A DNA stretch of 64,000 bases, taken from Prinsepia uniflora. Its lineage: Eukaryota > Streptophyta > Magnoliopsida > Rosales > Rosaceae. Within the stretch, counting starts at the first letter, position 1. Every line of letters starts with the position of its first letter. The translations under genes were made by a program, and so were the position numbers. The DNA lies in NCBI GenBank assembly GCA_032719365.1, contig CM064871.1, positions 70,846,383 through 70,910,382 of the forward strand. Direction: 5' to 3'. Below the pieces are notes generated by a model. It made no database searches. It was not told the DNA's origin and was given only the letters and a program-made list of their open reading frames with translations. This document shows positions 1 through 9,484 of the stretch, piece after piece.

Positions 1-854
1 GACGATCCCGTACCTCACGACTATGGGTACCACTATTCTGACAGGCCACATCAGGAAAATGAACGTTCCCTGAACGTCCCCAAGTATTATGACCACACTG
101 ATTACCCTTGATAGCCAGTCATCTCCATATGACTACCGACTAACTGTCATTGCTATCGAGATCCGCATCCATACCGCACACTAATACCCGATCCAACACG
201 GGATTCCACAAGTTATCTCAGAACCGTATCCGTAGATCGGATCCCATAGTTCTGCCTAGACTCACTAGAGTTATCCACATGGTCATCCATGACCTCAACC
301 GCTCGTCGCAGCACAAGTTCTCATCCACTAGTCACAATTAAGGTTTACCTTTTTAGTATTAGGGTTCCACAATCACACCCTATGGTTCCCCCGAACCCAA
401 CCACTTTCCGTAATATAAAACTCACAACCTGACCGACCCCGCGGTCTAGACATCGAATAGACATCAAATCCAATCCTACCATCCCATCAACGTGGGTTCC
501 ACCACTAAGGTCACCGGCCAACTCCGATGAACCAGCATCTCTCACACCAACAACCACCACTAGGGTTCACATTTTAGACCATTACTCAAATGAGGTTCCC
601 TGAACCTGGCTGCACCTAGCAGCACAACAATCCAATGTCACATGACCGAACCGACGGTCCCACTATACCAGTTCACCACAATCAACCCCACTTGGGTCGA
701 ATCACATTAACGCACGGCGTATCGGGCCAATCGCACTCCATCCACTATCCAAACCCAAAAACTATCTATCAGGTTGATAACGAATTGCAGCCCAAAGAGA
801 CATCACACCCTCGACCTGCGCACACAAAAGAGCAACCATGCTCTGATACCAAGT
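1..854 (-). mobile_element. Internal region of a LARD-like LTR retrotransposon (element E1), running off the left edge
   Basis: Read on the minus strand, this follows the primer-binding site directly and resembles 26249-27150, the internal region of element E4, over its whole length. No gag, protease, reverse transcriptase or integrase reading frame is visible; frames are short and interrupted. A long-LTR element with a non-coding interior fits the LARD class, but the rest of the interior and the 3' LTR lie outside the window, so coding capacity further out cannot be excluded. Confidence 0.75.
840..851 (-). other. Primer-binding site of E1 (initiator tRNA-Met)
   Basis: On the minus strand it reads TGGTATCAGAGC, the standard plant LTR-element site complementary to the 3' end of tRNA-iMet. 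It starts 3 nt inside the LTR boundary at 855, which fixes element polarity as minus. Confidence 0.9.
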
Positions 855-1449
855 TGACAGGACCCATCCCAATCCCCCCGGGATTACCGTGGAATGTGCC
901 CTGCTCCCGTCCAACAAGGGGTGTCGGACCAGGGATAACCAAGAGTCACTGCCCAAACGGGGCATCCAGAGTGCGCAAGGATCGATGGAGGAGGTGTGCA
1001 ATGTCCCAGTCCCTGCTGCAACCGCATCCGTGATCAACCTGAAGGCATTAAAACCAAAAGCTGTGAGTGGACAAAACCAATAAGTTCATCAAATACATTT
1101 ATAAGACATTTATGCCCTCCAATAAAAACGTATGCATGCCACCAAAACCAGTAACCAAAACGTTTGCTCAACCGAGCCATTAAGGCCTTAGCCCAAAAAC
1201 CGTTAACCAAAAACCAAGTGTGGGAACTCAGCCCAAAACCGTGGAATACCACCACCATACATATTAAAACCATGTGGGTCACCACCCACGACCATAGATG
1301 AACATCAATTCAAAAATCCAAAACCATTTAGGGTCCCCGACCCTACATACCATATCATAACCAATAATCCATTTTTACCACATAACACATATCCAACCAA
1401 CAAGCCATTTTATTCATTAATCCATATTTTACCATTACCATCACCAGCA

Positions 1450-1590
1450 TCCCAGATGCTTAGCGTCCCAGACGCTAGACGTCCCTGACGTCATATCTCA
1501 CGGTTTCATAAGCTACGCGTGCTGCCCGGGGTCTCTCCGGGTCCATATATCTGACATCCCTGATGTCTGACGTCCCTGACGTCAATCATA
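1450..1590 (-). promoter_or_regulatory. Cluster of micro-hairpins and palindromic bZIP-type sites in the LTR
   Basis: Consecutive 6-bp inverted repeats around 3-nt loops are visible, for example GCATC/GATGC, GCGTC/GACGC and GACGTC/GACGTC. Two perfect TGACGTCA palindromes lie at 1486-1493 and 1577-1584; this is the core bound by plant TGA/bZIP factors. Equivalent clusters occur in the LTRs at 25515-25660, 44040-44230 and 56955-57105. Regulatory function is inferred from motif content only. Confidence 0.5.
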
Positions 1591-1799
1591 GCAATCCTGC
1601 TCCTGAGTCATCATACGGTCCGGCTGCTCCGTATAATGACCCCTCGCAGGCAATGCACCGTGACTTCCCCAGTGTCCCAGACATCTGGAGGAGACCATCA
1701 TATAACCTTGTATCCAGATGGTATATGGAAAACAGTTTTATTAAATCCTTTTATCACATTATTACCATTGGGCCCTGCCCGAAATTTCCATAAAACCAC

Positions 1800-2160
1800 A
1801 TAATTCCATTTAGGGTCCCTGACCCAAAATCACAATTATTAAATATAGGGTCCCTGACCCAAAATCACATTTATAATCCAACTGGGCCTCATGCCCGATT
1901 TTATGACCCATTGGGCCCACGGCCCGATTTGTAAACCAACTGGGCCCGCAGCCCGACTTTATAAACCCACTGGGCCCACGGCCCGAATTCACAAATCAAC
2001 TGGGCCCCTGGCCCGATAATATAACTCAAATGGGTCTCAGCCCGATTTCATACCAACTGGGCCCCTGGCCCGATTTCATTAACCAACTGGGCCCCCGGCC
2101 CGATTCTCAAATGGACTCCAAGTCCGAAATTTCCAAAACAAGTGGGCCTCAAGCCCGAGT
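1800..2160 (-). repeat. Tandem GGGCCC-type hairpin repeats in the E1 LTR
   Basis: About ten imperfect copies of a 30-45-bp unit, each centred on an inverted repeat of the form GGGCC-nnn-GGCCC, separated by AT-rich spacers. Matching repeats lie at 24930-25330 in the E4 LTR. Confidence 0.7.
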
Positions 2161-4113
2161 TCATATTTTCAATTTCAAAACCATTTCATCATATTATTTA
2201 TTTAACCACAAGCACACAAAATCACAAATAAACCGTTAATCCCGATATACGTGAAATACGGAAAACACCTCGAAATACGTGCAACATATCCAAAATCAAT
2301 GCTCACAAATACCATCAAAGAAATCATGTATATAAACCATATAACACATTTAAGCATGCATAGGATTTATAAAACCAAAGTCCACTCACAGACCGTTTTA
2401 ACCGTGTGCCTCGATACGCGTGCCACCGGCCCTCCCGGGCCACACCACTATCACCGGGACTCCCAATCCTGTCCAAATCACATTAGAGGGTCACTAACCT
2501 CATTATTAACATCCTATCAAAGTCCCATAATTTTCCCAAATTTTTACTTATTTTTAAACTTAATTTAAAACCTTCGGACATCCCGAACACTATCGAGACG
2601 GTGTCCGATCGACACGAAACCAATTCCAAAATGTCCGTTACATCGAAAGGATTAAAAGTCATGTTGTCCTCACCTCGAGATTCGTGCCCACGCGCCGCCA
2701 TGCGCCGCCGTGAGTGGCTGCGCGTGAAACTCACGCGCCGTGAACAGTGTCACCGTTCTGACCCGGTTGTCTGATAAACGGGTCACCGTGACCCGCGGCC
2801 CAACCCGACTGGTTCTCAGCCATTACTCGACCATTTTCAAATCCGTTTGTTCCTACAAGATCGTCTCATCACTTCCAGTTGATCCATGCTTTAAAAACTA
2901 ATAAACAACTTAGTTTCACTACCTGTTCGTGGAGGTGTGCAGACCGGCCACCTGCAACCGTCGTGTCTGCACGATCCCGGCCACCATTCCTTTCGAAAAC
3001 GATCCACAGAAGCTCGTCTCACCTTCTAGATCATCATCCTAATCACCAGATCGATCAAAACACGTTAAAACCCATCCTACCATTTTTGTACCCGAAAACA
3101 AACTCACGGGTTCGAGGCTTACCTCGCCGCCGTGGCTACCGCCGTGGCCTCCAGCATGCCCAGTTCGACTCCAGGAACTCCTCTCACCCCTCAAACACGA
3201 TCAAAAGCCAATCCATAACGATCTTCCAATTTCTGCGTTTTTGCTCCTCTGTTTTTGTTTTTCCGCCGTCGTCTCCGCCGTCTCCGTCGTCCCCCCGCCG
3301 TCTCTCAAGCCTCACCGTGCAGCTCATCTCACTCACACACCAACACAGAAGAGATTGGTGAGGTGGTTCATGTAGGTTGTGTGCATATGTGTTTCGGGTG
3401 GGAGAAAGAACAGAGTGAGAGGGATGAGTGTGATCAGTAGATGAAGGGAAGAAAGAGATGAGATCAAGGGCCCAGATTTAATCTGAGGTTTGAATGGATG
3501 GTGAGGATTTAAGGGGAGAAAATGGATTAAATAATCCAATGGCCAACAAGGATCCAGATTTTAGGGAAGGTGGGGATGAGTGACATGTGGACTACATCCA
3601 AGGGTCCAGATTCGTCAGTTACTGTTCACCTATTTAAATATTATTATTTTATTCCGAGTCTCGGTTTATCGCGATTACGTCCGTGACCATAACTTCGTCG
3701 TCGTAACTCCGATTTCGGCATGCCGCCTGTCGTTGGATTCGTATCGACGATACCTACGTAACGGTCCTCGGCCCTCGCCCATCGGACCTCCCGATCAAAA
3801 AGTCAACATTTGGCCCCTAATAAGCCAAATTACCAAAATACCCCTCAACTTCCGAACACCATAACTTTCACTACGAATGTCGGAATCGAACGTGCCACCT
3901 GTCTATGAACTCGTGACGTCCCGAACTACGTCACGGTCATCGATCAAAGTCCGTTTGACCGCCCGATCAAAAAGTCAACATTTTGCCCACGACTAGGGGC
4001 AAAACGGTCATTTTGCACAATTTGTCCGATTCCGCCCTACTAACCACCGTTCAACCTCACTAATCAAGATTAGTCACTAAACTAATCCCGGGATTCGGGA
4101 CGGGTCGTTACAT

Positions 4114-4557
4114 ATTGAGCGTCCGCTAACTCGACATCGAATTACTACCGTTGGGTATGATTATATACATCAGCAATTGAACGATGATCCCGCAATTTTT
4201 CGACAGGTATATAGGATGTATCCCGATGTGTTCCAAAAGTTATGCACTATCCTTCGAGAAAAAACACTCTTAAAGGATACAAGATATATTTGTGTTGAAG
4301 AAATGCTAGCAACATTTTTGCAAATTGTCGGTCAGAATTCTCGATATTGTGTCATTCGTAAAACATTTGGGAGATCACAATTTGCCACAAGTGAAAATTT
4401 TCACAAAGTTTTGAGGGCTTTGAACACAATAGCATCTGAGTTGATGGCTAAACCAGGATCCGGAGTGTCAGCTAAAATAAGAGAAAATACAAGGTTTTAT
4501 CCTTATTTCAAGGTAAGTGACAACCATTGCATAATATTATTATTAATGTTACTATCA

Positions 4558-4639
<82 letters not shown>

Positions 4640-5450
4640 CCATTACATTTTTCAATTATTGCAGGATTGCATTGGAGTTATTGATGGAACACATATTCCA
4701 GCAATAGTGAGGGGAAGCGATGTTAGCAACTATCGTAATCGACATGGAAATATATCCCAAAATGTATTAGCAGCTTGCAATTTTGATTTGGAATTCATGT
4801 ATGTTCTTAGCGGATGGGAGGGTTCGGCTCATGATTCAAAAGTGTTAAATGATGCTCTATCAAGGAGAAATGGTCTTAAAGTTCCTCAAGGTAAATACTT
4901 ATCTTTTTGGTTGGAAATATGTTTTTATTTCTATGTTGCATAATAATACATACATATATATATATATATATATGTACGTACTGTATAATTAGGTAAATAT
5001 TTCTTAGTGGATTGCGGATTTGCCAACCGACGCCAATTTTTAGCTCCGTTACGAGGTGTGCGATACCATCTCCAAGATTTTGCAGGTCATGGTCGTGATC
5101 CTGAAAATGAAAATGAGTTATTCAACCTTCGCCATGCGTCCTTAAGGAATGTGATCGAGAGGATATTTGGGATTTTTAAATCGCGATTCACAATTTTTAA
5201 GTCTTCTCCTCCATTTTTATTTAAAACACAAGCAGAGCTAGTGTTGGCATGTGTAGCGTTACATAACTTTCTTCGCAAGGAGTGTCGTTCTGATGAATTT
5301 CCTATGGAGCCAACTGATGAATCTTCATCAATACCAGTTGATGAAGAGAACAATTTTGAGCAGATTTATCAAACCCAAGACCAACAAAGAGAGGATGTTA
5401 ACACATGGAGAGCTAGCATAGCTTCAACTATGTGGAGAGATGTTATCTAG
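4114..5450 (+). CDS. PIF/Harbinger-type transposase (ALP1/HARBI1-like DDE nuclease), 5'-truncated
   Basis: Three exons: 4114-4512, 4665-4890 and 4993-5450, each joined at GT-AG sites, with stop TAG at 5448-5450. Together they give about 360 residues. All three catalytic acids of the DDE nuclease are present: D near residue 140 (VIDGTH), D near 190 (GSAHDS) and E near 264 (NVIERIFG). In this family the nuclease works with a separate MYB-like protein to cut and re-insert the element, usually at a 3-bp TWA target; some plant copies have been domesticated. The frame stays open upstream until it meets the LTR at 4112, so the N-terminus was split off by the E1 insertion and no native start is visible; the first ATG in frame is well inside. 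Intron 1 holds a long TTA microsatellite, and intron 2 a short TA run. Catalytic core intact, 5' end lost: probably inactive now, but recently so. Family assignment is confident; exon ends come from splice consensus. Confidence 0.88.
4557..4640 (+). repeat. (TTA)n microsatellite in transposase intron 1
   Basis: About 26 ATT/TTA triplets with a single interruption, wholly inside the 152-bp intron 4513-4664. Long apparent polyleucine or polytyrosine frames here are artefacts of reading through it. Confidence 0.95.
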
Positions 5451-5639
5451 GTCATATAAGTAGATGAAACTCCAACAAATATTTATTACGTCTTGAATAA
5501 CTTATGTTTTCCTTAAACCATGTCTAGCTGTTACATGACGTTATTGTTATTACATTTATCATTTGGTTATTTATTCATATTGCATCATTAATTCATGGTA
5601 TTATATAATTTTTATTTCATATGAAATCCTAAAGCAAAT

Positions 5640-5811
5640 CTTTTGATTATTTGGAGAATACAAAAAAATCCAATGAATCATAAGAGAATCATGTAATTAC
5701 AATCTATTAAAATCATAGGTAAAATCTTATAATTACAAATCATGTTAAAATCCATTACATTAAAATCACGTGATTATAATTTATTAAAATCCTAATTGAA
5801 TACATCCCCTA
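5640..5811 (+). mobile_element. 3' subterminal and terminal inverted-repeat region of the Harbinger element
   Basis: Repeated motifs of the kind AAAATC(C/A)-ATTA lead to a terminus reading TTGAATACATCCCC, the inverse of the GGGG-TGTATTCAA termini common to plant Tourist/Harbinger elements. The same terminal pattern closes the element end at 53222-53396. TAA directly after the terminus would fit a 3-bp TWA target duplication. The junction falls at the point where homology to the other cpn10 copies begins (CTAAATGTTTT), so the element sits in the cpn10 leader or promoter. Confidence 0.65.
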
Positions 5812-5877
5812 AATGTTTTAAAAGAAACATCCACATCGCCTTCTTCACGGGATCGAATCTGATAACAGAACCACAAA

Positions 5878-6383
5878 ATGGCAAAGCGTCTGATTCCAAC
5901 CCTCAACCACGTCCTCATCGAGAAAATCATCCCGCCCTCCAAGACCACCGCTGGCATTCTCCTTCCTGAAACATCTACCAAGGTAAAGTGATTACGACGT
6001 CTTTTTCTTCATCGTATTTGTAACTGTACACCTCTCTGTGTGATGGGTTTATGTGGATTTGGATTTGAACGAGTGTGATTGGTCCAATTGATGCAGCTGA
6101 ACTCAGGGAAGGTGGTGGCTGTGGGGCCAGGATCCAAGGATAAGGCTGGACATCTGATTCTAGTGGGTGTGAAGGAAGGTGACACAGTTCTTTTGCCTGA
6201 GTATGGAGGCACCCAAGTCAAGCTTGGTGAAAAAGAGTATGTCTTTTTGTTATGTAGTTGCTTTGCATTTTAGGGGTTTCTTCCTTTTGTAATTGATGAT
6301 GTTGATTGGGTATTTGGTGGGTGGTTTCTTGCAGGTTCCATCTTTACAGGGATGAGGACATCTTGGGCACTCTCCATGATTGA
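5878..6383 (+). CDS. CPN10: 10 kDa chaperonin (GroES/CPN10), copy 1, apparently intact
   Basis: Three exons, 5878-5982, 6097-6236 and 6335-6383, with GT-AG introns give 97 residues, the normal size for plant mitochondrial-type cpn10. The product starts MAKRLIPTLNHVLIEKI. The mobile loop that contacts the large chaperonin ring follows at about residues 18-33 and includes GILLPE. The conserved GPGSKDK and LLPEYGGTQVKL blocks follow, and it ends FHLYRDEDILGTLHD. The protein caps the HSP60/CPN60 ring during ATP-driven folding, in the mitochondrial matrix in plants; no cleaved presequence is apparent, as is usual for this protein. The ATG lies 67 bp after the end of the Harbinger element, so the native promoter has been displaced and transcription may now depend on transposon sequence. 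Copies 2 and 3 are broken; this one has every splice site and no frameshift. Confidence 0.92.
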
Positions 6384-6554
6384 GTCAATGAATAGTATGT
6401 TTTAAAGGATATTGCGATTGAATCTGAGGCTTAGATGTAACTGGATTCATTATCATCTCATGGATGTTAGTTTTCTTTTGAATGAACTAATGGGGTCAAC
6501 CATTATCTATTTATTTCAATCTGTTGGTAACTTGGAATTGGGTTTTTGCATTAG
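6384..6554 (+). other. Probable 3' UTR and downstream flank of cpn10 copy 1
   Basis: T-rich sequence after the stop, not shared with copies 2 and 3, which pass into family A within about 20 bp of theirs. No strong poly(A) signal was picked out by eye. Confidence 0.4.
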
Positions 6555-8290
6555 AAATTATGTGCGAAATTTCATTCTAATATGGTAAAGACAATTAGCT
6601 ATAAATTTCGTTTTTACACCTAGCCCGAGCCGGCCTTGATTATTAGGGAAAGTAATTTACACTGTTCTGATTATATCATTATATGTTTTCTTAGTTAAAT
6701 GTGTCGTTATTTCGCACTTTTACTCATATTGTAGTTATGGACGCTTTTCCGTTTATGATGCGTTTCATGTGTCAGAGATTATATGTTATACCCACATCGA
6801 GAGTCCTAATCGGTGTATATTTGCGAGGACATTGATTTTGATTTCCTTGAAGAAAACTAAAATGCAAAAAGAAAACTACTGGCTAGGCCTATAATTCTCA
6901 TTCGAGAGAAGAAGAGAGTATTGATTTTGAATCGAAGAATGTGTGACTAAAGATTCAATTTATTCCTTCACAATTTTGAGGAAATATCTGAATTTTTCTT
7001 TTATTGATGATTTAATTCAACTCCAATATTGCATATAAGCATTTGACACTCATTACATTGCTAGAATTTGCTTTAGCAGAATTTGCTACAATTTGGATAT
7101 GTCTATGTCATGTGTGTTTTTTTTTTTTTTCTTGTTGGTGTTTATGTGGTCCATATGGATGTTTTAATAATCAGTTATGTTTGTATTTTAGAATCTCAAT
7201 TGATCGTCTACGGAATGAATAATTTGCTCACTTGAATCATTATTGTGAAGTTGTAACTAGAAGTGAATGGGAAAAAATATTTCACGTTAATACATGTGCG
7301 TAAAATGATGTCGATGCACATATTTCATATTTTTCAAATTTTGCATAGTATGTATCATTAAAAATTCTCATCCACAAAATGTATTGGTGTGCATGTATTT
7401 GTGTGATTTTGATGTGTAAATTGAGATTTTGATGTGTGTAAACAGTATTTTGTTCTAGTTAGTAAATATTAACCTCATCCCAGGCGGCTCCGCACCCGTG
7501 TGAGTTTTTTGGTGCGCCATCATAATTATTTGAGGTCATACTATTTATTTTTTTTGAAATTCTCAAATATGAATATTATCAAATTATATAATAAAATTAA
7601 ATAATATATAAATTATAATTTGCATAAAAAATGCCTAATTAGGGAAATTTTGAATTTTTCTTTATATCAAAATGATATCTATATCAAAAATAAAAATTCA
7701 AAATCTTTCTAATTAGACATTTTTAATGCAAATTTTAATTTATATATTATTTAATTGTATTATATAATTTAATAATATTCATATTTGAGAATTTAAATAA
7801 TAAATAATGGGACTCCGAATAATTTTAATGACAATTTAAATTTATATATTATTTAATTATATTATATAATTTAATAATATTCATAATTGAAAATTTTAAA
7901 TAATAAATAATATAACTCCGAATAATCGGAGTGTCACACGGAGCGCATAAAAAAATCTCAATCGGATACTAAGCTGCCTGCGATGAGACTAGTAAAATAT
8001 ACGTGAATGATATTTGGCCGTCAAAAGCCAATCGCTCTCTTGTAATTTCACGGGGGAAAAGAAAATACAACAGAAATACATAAAACAAAATAATTACGAC
8101 ACCGTTTAATGCGCCTATTATTCTCCTTTGCAGCCTGTCTTTCTTGAATTCTTTCTCTCGCTTTTCATACCTAATCCTTCGCTTTCCTCTCTTTTCCTTC
8201 CCCAAAGCATTGGAAAGAGAGAGAGAAAGGGAGAGAAACAAGGTCTGAATGTCAGGTCGGTGTGCGTATGTTTGCAGAGGGAGAGGGTGC
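6555..8290 (+). repeat. Dispersed repeat R, copy 1
   Basis: This 1.7-kb stretch is near-identical to 51251-52985, and part of it (about 6610-6900) recurs inverted at 22436-22722. It contains an AT-rich foldback (7540-7930) and ends in a pyrimidine-rich, then GA-rich, stretch just upstream of cpn10 copy 2. No credible protein is encoded; reading frames at 7969-8385 on both strands are shadows of the low-complexity sequence. Its relation to cpn10 is positional: both R copies lie upstream of a cpn10 copy. Confidence 0.85.
7540..7930. mobile_element. AT-rich foldback/MITE-like element in repeat R
   Basis: About 100 bp starting near 7558 (TCTCAAATATGAATATTATC) is repeated in inverse orientation up to about 7795 (ATATTCATATTTGAGA), forming a long imperfect hairpin. 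A third copy of one arm follows at about 7820-7900. The matching structure in the second R copy is at 52225-52580. Clear terminal target duplications were not identified. Confidence 0.6.
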
Positions 8291-8400
8291 GATCTGAGAC
8301 GGGGTCGAATCTGATATCAAACCCACAAAACCTAAATGTTTTAAAAGAAACATCCACATCGCCTTCTTCACGGGATCGAATCTGATAATAGACCCACAAA

Positions 8401-8905
8401 ATGGCAAAGCGTCTGATTCCAACCCTCAACCGCGTCCTCATCGAAAAAATCATTCCACCCTCCAAGACCACCGCCGACATTCTCCTCCCTGAAACATCTA
8501 CCAAGATAAAGTGATTACGACGTCTTTTTCTTCTTCGTAGTTGTAACTGTACACCTCTTTGTGTGATGGGTTTATGTGGATTTGGATTTGAACGAGTGTG
8601 ATTGGTCCAATTGGTGCAGTTGAACACAGGGAAGGTTTGGATGTGGGGCCAGGATCCAAGGATAAGACTGGAAATCTGATTCCAGTGGCTGAGAAGGAAG
8701 GTGACACAGTTGTTTTGCCCGAGTATGGAGGCACACAAGTCAACTTTGGTGAAAAAGAGTATGTCTTTTTGTTATGTAGTTGCTCTGCGTTTTAGGGTTT
8801 CTTCATTTTGCAATTGATGATGTTGATTGGGTGTTTGGTGGGTGGGTTTTTTGCAGGTTCCATCTTTACAGGGATGAGGACATCTTGGGCAGGCTCCATG
8901 ATTGA
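8401..8905 (+). pseudogene. 10 kDa chaperonin pseudogene, copy 2
   Basis: Exon-equivalent blocks 8401-8505, 8620-8758 and 8857-8905 align with copy 1. Two lesions inactivate it. The first donor has changed from GT to AT (8506), so read-through stops two codons later. The second exon is 139 nt instead of 140, with the loss near 8636 where copy 1 reads AAGGTGGTGGCT, giving a frameshift. The third exon also has an Arg codon where copy 1 has Thr. Family A sequence begins about 20 bp after the stop. Confidence 0.88.
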
Positions 8906-8924
8906 GTCAATGAATGAGCATGCA

Positions 8925-9484
8925 TCTTGCATGTATTTATGATATAAAGTACCCATAATTCAACAAAGCTTCTAAACTGCATGTCCATAGTACTTAATAT
9001 TTATCAACCTAATTATGAATGGTAGTTAGTGCATATATATAACAGTTGTTGTATATATATATATATATATAAATAAGAGTAGTTAGTATATATGTCAGGA
9101 TTGGTGCATATAAATAAAAGTTAGTGCATATATATAAGAGTTATTGCATATATATATATATATATGAGTTAGTATATATGTTAGAATTAGTGCATATGAA
9201 TAAGAGTAGTTAGTATATATGTCAGGATTGGTGCATATAAATAAGAGTTAGTGCATATACAAAAGTTAGTATACAGTATGTTTGCTCTTCTTTTGAATGC
9301 TATTCTCTTGCAACTACATTCAAATCTAGGTTCACTCCCCCTCCTAGAATTCGTTGGAATAAGCTTCTTAAATAGGCTTATTAAATCCAGCAACTAGGAA
9401 TTGAAGTGAACTGGATATGGATATACTTGCTCGTCTTCTTACTTTGGATGAGCGTATTAAAAAATATTTGTTCTTTGACGAAGA
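8925..9484 (+). repeat. Family A unit, left part (interrupted by element E2)
   Basis: Contains the conserved lead-in (GATATAAAGTACCCATAATT), a run of short TA-rich sub-repeats of the type GTGCATATATATAAGAGTTA, the hairpin at 9329-9412 and the start of the purine-rich segment. It breaks at GAAGA and resumes at 21351 with the same five bases, so the unit was split by element E2. Confidence 0.85.
9329..9412 (+). ncRNA. Family A hairpin, copy A1 (decayed 3' arm)
   Basis: Same fold as the copy at 30469-30552 (stem GGTTCACTCCCC with its complement), but the 3' arm reads GGAATTGAAGTGAACT, so the middle of the lower stem is mismatched. It precedes ATGGATATACTTGC. No transcript evidence. Confidence 0.4.

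Larger units (their letters stand above)
855..4112 (-). repeat. 5' LTR of element E1 (about 3.26 kb)
   Basis: On the minus strand the LTR opens with TGTAACGACCCGTCCCG at 4112 and closes with TGTCA at 855, next to the primer site. The same opening recurs at 11837, 21350, 23022, 41614, 54495 and 54766, and in variant form at 16601 and 41893. Short reading frames inside are not conserved and look like chance. The outer edge joins transposase coding sequence, so the element inserted into a Harbinger gene. The 5 bp at the junction, TATTG (4113-4117), should be the target duplication; its partner lies left of the window. Confidence 0.88.

Noticed and set aside
838..860. tRNA gene suggested by TGGTATCAGAGC
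   Set aside because: It is only the 12-nt primer-binding complement next to an LTR; no cloverleaf sequence around it. The same holds at 15468 and 26252.
4527..4943. Polyleucine/polytyrosine protein
   Set aside because: Reads through an intron microsatellite; the splice sites around it restore a Harbinger transposase.
8118..8743. Minus-strand frames over cpn10 copies (also 6009-6221 and 53612-54103)
   Set aside because: Antisense shadows of the cpn10 exons and their leader.
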